Translations under genes and position numbers: made by a program
The notes under the pieces: generated by a model
The model's database searches: none
Told to the model about the DNA's origin: nothing
Seen by the model: only the letters and a program-made list of their open reading frames with translations
DNA from: Streptomyces liliifuscus
GTDB lineage: Bacteria; Actinomycetota; Actinomycetes; Streptomycetales; Streptomycetaceae
Length of the DNA: 64,000 nt
Reading direction: 5' to 3'
NCBI RefSeq assembly: GCF_016598615.1
Contig: NZ_CP066831.1
Coordinates: forward strand, 7,564,001 to 7,628,000
Part shown: piece by piece, positions 62,254 through 64,000 of the stretch
Numbering within the stretch: position 1 is the stretch's first letter
Layout of the letters: each line of letters opens with the position of its first letter

Positions 62254-64000
62254 TCAGGCAGCGTCCCGGCGCTCCCAGCGGTCCCGGAACCACGCCAAAG
62301 TCCCGGCGAGCAGCTCGCGGTTGCGGTCCTTCTCCAGCAGGGAGAGGCGGAAGCTCGGGTGCAGCTCCAGTCTGCCCTCCGGGATGTCGACGCCCTCCAG
62401 TTCGTTGAGGCGCGTGAGGAGTTCGAGGCGTAGGCCGCGGTCGGTGAAGGGTTCCCGCGCGGCGAGGTACTGGAACACCACCTGTGCTGTGCCACCCCGC
62501 CCGCCGCCCGGATAGAGCGTCAGTGGCCAGATGCCCCGGCCCGGCGCGCCCGCCTCCCCGAGCATGAGGAAGGCACTTGTCGTGACCTGGCCCGCTCCGT
62601 GTCCGATCCAGCCGCCGAGTTCCTCCCAGCTGGCCAAGAGTGCGCGTACCGCCTCGACCGTCTCGGGGGAGTCGTCCGCTGTGAGTTGGCGGAAGAACCG
62701 GTTGGCGCGTGTCTCCTCGTCCTGGTTGCTCGGCACGCTCTGTGAGGTGTCAGCACCCTCGGTCCGGTCGTCGTCCTCGGCGACGAGCAGGGCGAGGTCG
62801 TCGGCGGTGAGGCGCTGGGCCGGATCGGCGGCCCCGGTCACCGTGAACGCGACGCCGGCGGCGGACAGAAGGGAACGGACGTCGCCTTCCTCGTCCTCGG
62901 AGGTCCAGTTGAAACCCGCGGAGACCTTGCCTTCGGAGGTGAGCACCCGGTATAGGTTGGCCACCTCCGGTGTGCTTGCCAGGTGGTTGCCCACCGCCTG
63001 GGCGCCGGAGCCGAGGAACGCGGCGAGATCGCCGTAGGACGTCCAAGTGCCGTGGGGGAGTGCCGCGAGCACCTGGTGGGCCAGGTGCCAGTCCCGGCTG
63101 CGCTCCGCGCGTCCGACTCCGCGCAGAGGGGCTGGCCACAACGCGGCCGCACGGCCGGCGAGTTCGTCGGCACGGGCGAGGATCTCCTTCGCGCCCCAGC
63201 GTTCGGTTCCGGCGATGCGGCGGTTCATCTCCAGGTGGCTGCCCTGCAGCAGGCCCTGCTTGCGCTCGAAGGGGTGTTTCGACAGTTCCGAGTTGACCGC
63301 GGTGAGCGTCAGGTTCCCGAGGGTGTGCTGCAACCGGGAGTGCAAGTCCTTTGCGTTCTCCCCGTCGGTCACGTCCTCGCCCAGCATGCGCAGCCACTCG
63401 TCGCCGGGCGACTGCGGCATGACGTGCTCGATGGTGAGCTGCGCGGCGGCGAAGTCCACCGGCTCGGGATGCTCGTAGCTCTCCTCCAGCCGCTGCAGCA
63501 CCATCTTGCGCTGCGGTGGGCGCCCGAACTGATAGAAAGGCGCCTTCTGGATCTTCTCGCGCAGTTCGTTGTCGTCGGGCCAGAACCGGTTGTCGGCGGA
63601 GAGCAGTTGGTGCAACCCGTCGGCGACGGGCATGTCGAGCGGTAGCTGCCCTGGGACGGCCTGGAAGATCCTGTTGAGATTGTTCGGCGGCACTCGACAG
63701 ATCATCCGGCGCACCAGGAAGCTCTCGACGTACGACATCGCACGGGCCGTGTCCGAGGAGTCGAGCTCCCCGCGCTCGCGCCGGTCGAGCAGCAGCATCA
63801 GCGCGGGGTAGGTGGCCTGGGCCTGCCAGGTGTCCAGGCGGTGCAGATGGGCGCGGACCGCTGCGTCCGGCTCCTCCTCGGGGTGGAGCAGGCGGCGGAA
63901 GAGAGCGGCACGGCGGTGCAACTCCCTGATGTACGCGTCGATTTCCTCCTCGCTCGCCCCGCCGCGCTCGAAGCGCTGCTGCTGGGCCGCGTACAGGTCC
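62254..64000 (-). CDS. GmrSD-like (DUF262/DUF1524) nuclease with alkyltransferase-like domain, partial
   Basis: The frame stays open through the right edge of the window, so the N-terminal DUF262 half with its DGQQR-type motif lies outside. Present are the DUF1524 HNH-like part (QLTIEHVMPQSPGDEWLRML, LQHTLGNLTLTAVNSEL). Then comes an MGMT/ATL-like segment (WHLAHQVLAALPHGTWTSYG, GSGAQAVGNHLASTPEVA), and finally about 150 residues unknown to me. GmrSD enzymes cut modified phage DNA. An alkyltransferase-like module that reads modified bases would suit that role. Same strand as the kinase and second DISARM-related operon. Confidence 0.8.
   Translation of the reverse strand, partial: DLYAAQQQRFERGGASEEEIDAYIRELHRRAALFRRLLHPEEEPDAAVRAHLHRLDTWQAQATYPALMLLLDRRERGELDSSDTARAMSYVESFLVRRMICRVPPNNLNRIFQAVPGQLPLDMPVADGLHQLLSADNRFWPDDNELREKIQKAPFYQFGRPPQRKMVLQRLEESYEHPEPVDFAAAQLTIEHVMPQSPGDEWLRMLGEDVTDGENAKDLHSRLQHTLGNLTLTAVNSELSKHPFERKQGLLQGSHLEMNRRIAGTERWGAKEILARADELAGRAAALWPAPLRGVGRAERSRDWHLAHQVLAALPHGTWTSYGDLAAFLGSGAQAVGNHLASTPEVANLYRVLTSEGKVSAGFNWTSEDEEGDVRSLLSAAGVAFTVTGAADPAQRLTADDLALLVAEDDDRTEGADTSQSVPSNQDEETRANRFFRQLTADDSPETVEAVRALLASWEELGGWIGHGAGQVTTSAFLMLGEAGAPGRGIWPLTLYPGGGRGGTAQVVFQYLAAREPFTDRGLRLELLTRLNELEGVDIPEGRLELHPSFRLSLLEKDRNRELLAGTLAWFRDRWERRDAA

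Noticed and set aside
1..64000. CRISPR arrays or cas genes
   Set aside because: No regularly spaced repeats with unique spacers were found. The short repeats at 2240 and 2401 have no spacers, and the Cas4-like candidate stands without cas1/cas2.

Overview
The window is high-GC actinobacterial chromosome, most likely Streptomyces. The grounds are third-position GC bias throughout, an actinobacterial-type class A RNase P RNA (rnpB), GTG starts, possible leaderless promoters, and families such as DUF397, AMIN-like secreted proteins and TIGR04141. Nearly everything after rnpB looks like accessory DNA rich in defence genes.

Layout. 1-4.4 kb is ordinary chromosome: a MerR regulator with a textbook MerR promoter, a DUF4260 membrane protein plus TetR pair behind strong operator palindromes, an AraC regulator, an EamA transporter, and rnpB. 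The 3' end of rnpB (27 bp, 4654-4680) recurs exactly at 24853-24879 and imperfectly at 6046-6071. I read 4.68-24.9 kb as one or two genomic islands inserted at the rnpB 3' end, with the integrase lost. They carry a Fic toxin/antitoxin pair, a PIN protein with an XRE-ImmA/IrrE metallopeptidase, a complete and apparently intact class 1 DISARM operon (drmD-drmMI-drmA-drmB-drmC, minus strand, every junction overlapping), a decayed tyrosyl-tRNA synthetase fragment, a decayed DUF1998-helicase fragment, and a secreted AMIN-like protein.

25.1-35.9 kb begins with a tRNA-like 3' half and a hairpin. It then holds a plus-strand module: an unknown 414-aa protein, a HelD/UvrD-like helicase, a repeat protein with a J-like C-terminus, a possible GrpE-like protein, and an Hsp70 whose C-terminus is an NYN/Zc3h12a-type RNase domain instead of the usual lid. 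I know no described system with this composition, and it is my best candidate for something new. A remnant of a DUF2399 (TIGR02679) protein follows.

35.9-42.9 kb carries a TIGR04141 protein divergent from an unknown 292-aa gene, then a tightly coupled three-gene operon: a Cas4-like nuclease candidate, an unknown protein, and an SF1 helicase.

42.9-60.6 kb (minus) is a second, DISARM-related operon: SNF2-type helicase, very large N6-adenine methyltransferase, 2237-aa DEAD/DUF1998 helicase with an internal nuclease-like domain, and a RelE-UvrD fusion, all joined by 4-bp overlaps. A Ser/Thr kinase lies just upstream. A GmrSD-like (DUF262/DUF1524) nuclease with an alkyltransferase-like domain runs off the right edge. 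The decayed helicase fragment at 22.7-23.9 kb resembles the 2237-aa helicase, which links the two regions historically.
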